NCBI GenBank assembly: GCA_004154925.1
Contig: QJNS01000743.1
Location: forward strand, 124,378 to 188,377
Reading direction: 5' to 3'
Source: Monosporascus cannonballus
Lineage: Eukaryota; Ascomycota; Sordariomycetes; Xylariales
Length of the DNA: 64,000 nucleotides
Part shown: positions 63,545-64,000 of the stretch, in pieces
Layout: the number at the start of each line of letters is the position of its first letter
Position numbering within the stretch: the first letter of the stretch is position 1
The notes under the pieces: generated by a model
The model's input: the letters and a program-made list of their open reading frames with translations, nothing else
The model's database searches: none
Told to the model about the DNA's origin: nothing
Translations under genes and position numbers: made by a program

Positions 63545-64000
63545 AAACTGACTAAGGTAAACCCTTATATTAAAGCCTCAGATATTTAAATCTGATTAGC
63601 TGAGCTACAGCCAGCCACACCTAGAAACCATATGATCTGATTATCGGTTTATCTCGCATAGCAAGCGATTAACAAGCCACGGGGTTTATCACGGATAAAG
63701 CTCGCTGGGGTGGATTTGTTTGGAAGAGAACATGAAAGGTGGGTCCCATCGGATGTCCCAACGAAAAATATCTTGCCAGCATTTTCAGCGAACCCGGCGT
63801 GCCGGGCTGACTCTTGGATTGGCAAATGCGGTTTAGCAGGTACATCCGCCATGCAATTTAAGCTACACCAAGTGTATGGACCCTCCAATAGCATGTGCCC
63901 AATGCTTCAACATCTTTCCGGGAGAGTGTGTGTGAGTGAACGAAAAGAAAAGAGAAAAAAGAAAAAGAACAGTCTGAAGGGGGGCTTACCCGGGTCGCCA
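63545..64000. other. GC-balanced right flank, no gene supported
   Basis: Composition changes abruptly to normal after the LTR. An 81-codon open frame on the minus strand (63649-63894) resembles nothing known and has no support. A purine-rich tract (gaaaagaaaagagaaaaaagaaaaag, about 63941-63968) is pyrimidine-rich on the minus strand and could belong to the promoter or 5' UTR of a minus-strand gene, with a GTAAGC donor-like site near the window end. A tRNA-like word is discussed under rejected items. Confidence 0.4.

Noticed and set aside
63570..63620. tRNA-like word on the minus strand (GGCTGTAGCTCAGCTAATCAGA), resembling an A box
   Set aside because: The D-stem does not close, no anticodon arm of 5+7+5 fits, and there is no B box (GGTTCGANTCC). 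It is probably chance or a decayed repeat.
63649..63894. 81-codon minus-strand open frame in the GC-balanced right flank
   Set aside because: No motif, no splice or promoter support, and a length expected by chance in GC-balanced DNA.
1..64000. CRISPR arrays, operons or bacterial-type gene clusters
   Set aside because: No regularly spaced repeats and no prokaryotic gene organisation; introns, RIP and LTR elements mark this as fungal nuclear DNA.

Overview
The window looks like a transposon-filled, AT-rich block from a filamentous ascomycete (Pezizomycotina). About 90 % of it is extremely AT-rich, with abundant TpA, stop codons in every frame, and repeat copies that differ mainly by C-to-T and G-to-A changes. 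That is the mark of repeat-induced point mutation (RIP). Species cannot be told from the sequence.

Only one real host gene is visible. It sits in a GC-balanced island at about 5.76-10.25 kb. It encodes a large fusion protein: hydantoinase/oxoprolinase (ASKHA fold) followed by an S-methyl-thiohydantoin-desulfurase-like domain (former DUF917). It has one clear 60-nt intron, an in-frame 33-bp duplication, and a one-base frame break before its last ~80 residues. A small piggyBac-like remnant with inverted ends lies upstream. A TATA box with no surviving gene lies at the right edge of the island. A second GC-balanced stretch begins at about 63.55 kb and runs off the window; no gene could be supported there.

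Everything else is layered retrotransposon wreckage, mostly Ty3/Gypsy elements with a C-terminal chromodomain (Tf1/MAGGY type). I name the layers by letter. Left: R (1-~5085, minus) beside an LTR fragment. Middle left: A (11498-26402) holds a second 5' LTR-gag-pol unit B' (from 12683). B' is interrupted by complete element B (17431-24489, duplication taatc), and B by a nearly RIP-free solo LTR C (19757-20125, duplication aaaaa). Middle: G (26771-35748, duplication cacag/tacag) lies in a second R copy and carries a pogo-like DNA transposon in the first 5 bases of its 5' LTR (26776-28876) and a long-inverted-repeat foldback element (32883-33740, 8-bp duplication). Right: L (about 36.8-46.3 kb, plus) is split by K, a different Gypsy family on the minus strand (39645-45643). 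M (about 47.0-49.05 kb, plus) abuts E (49050-61974, minus), which is split by complete element D (49985-56716, minus, duplication atata). N (to 63544, plus) carries another young solo LTR (62057-62408, duplication atttt).

The retroelement proteins are all broken, but Gag zinc knuckle, protease, reverse transcriptase, RNase H, integrase and chromodomain can still be followed in several copies. I saw no evidence for a novel multi-gene system. The interesting content is the insertion stratigraphy, the foldback element, the modular LTR promoters and the isolated metabolic gene.
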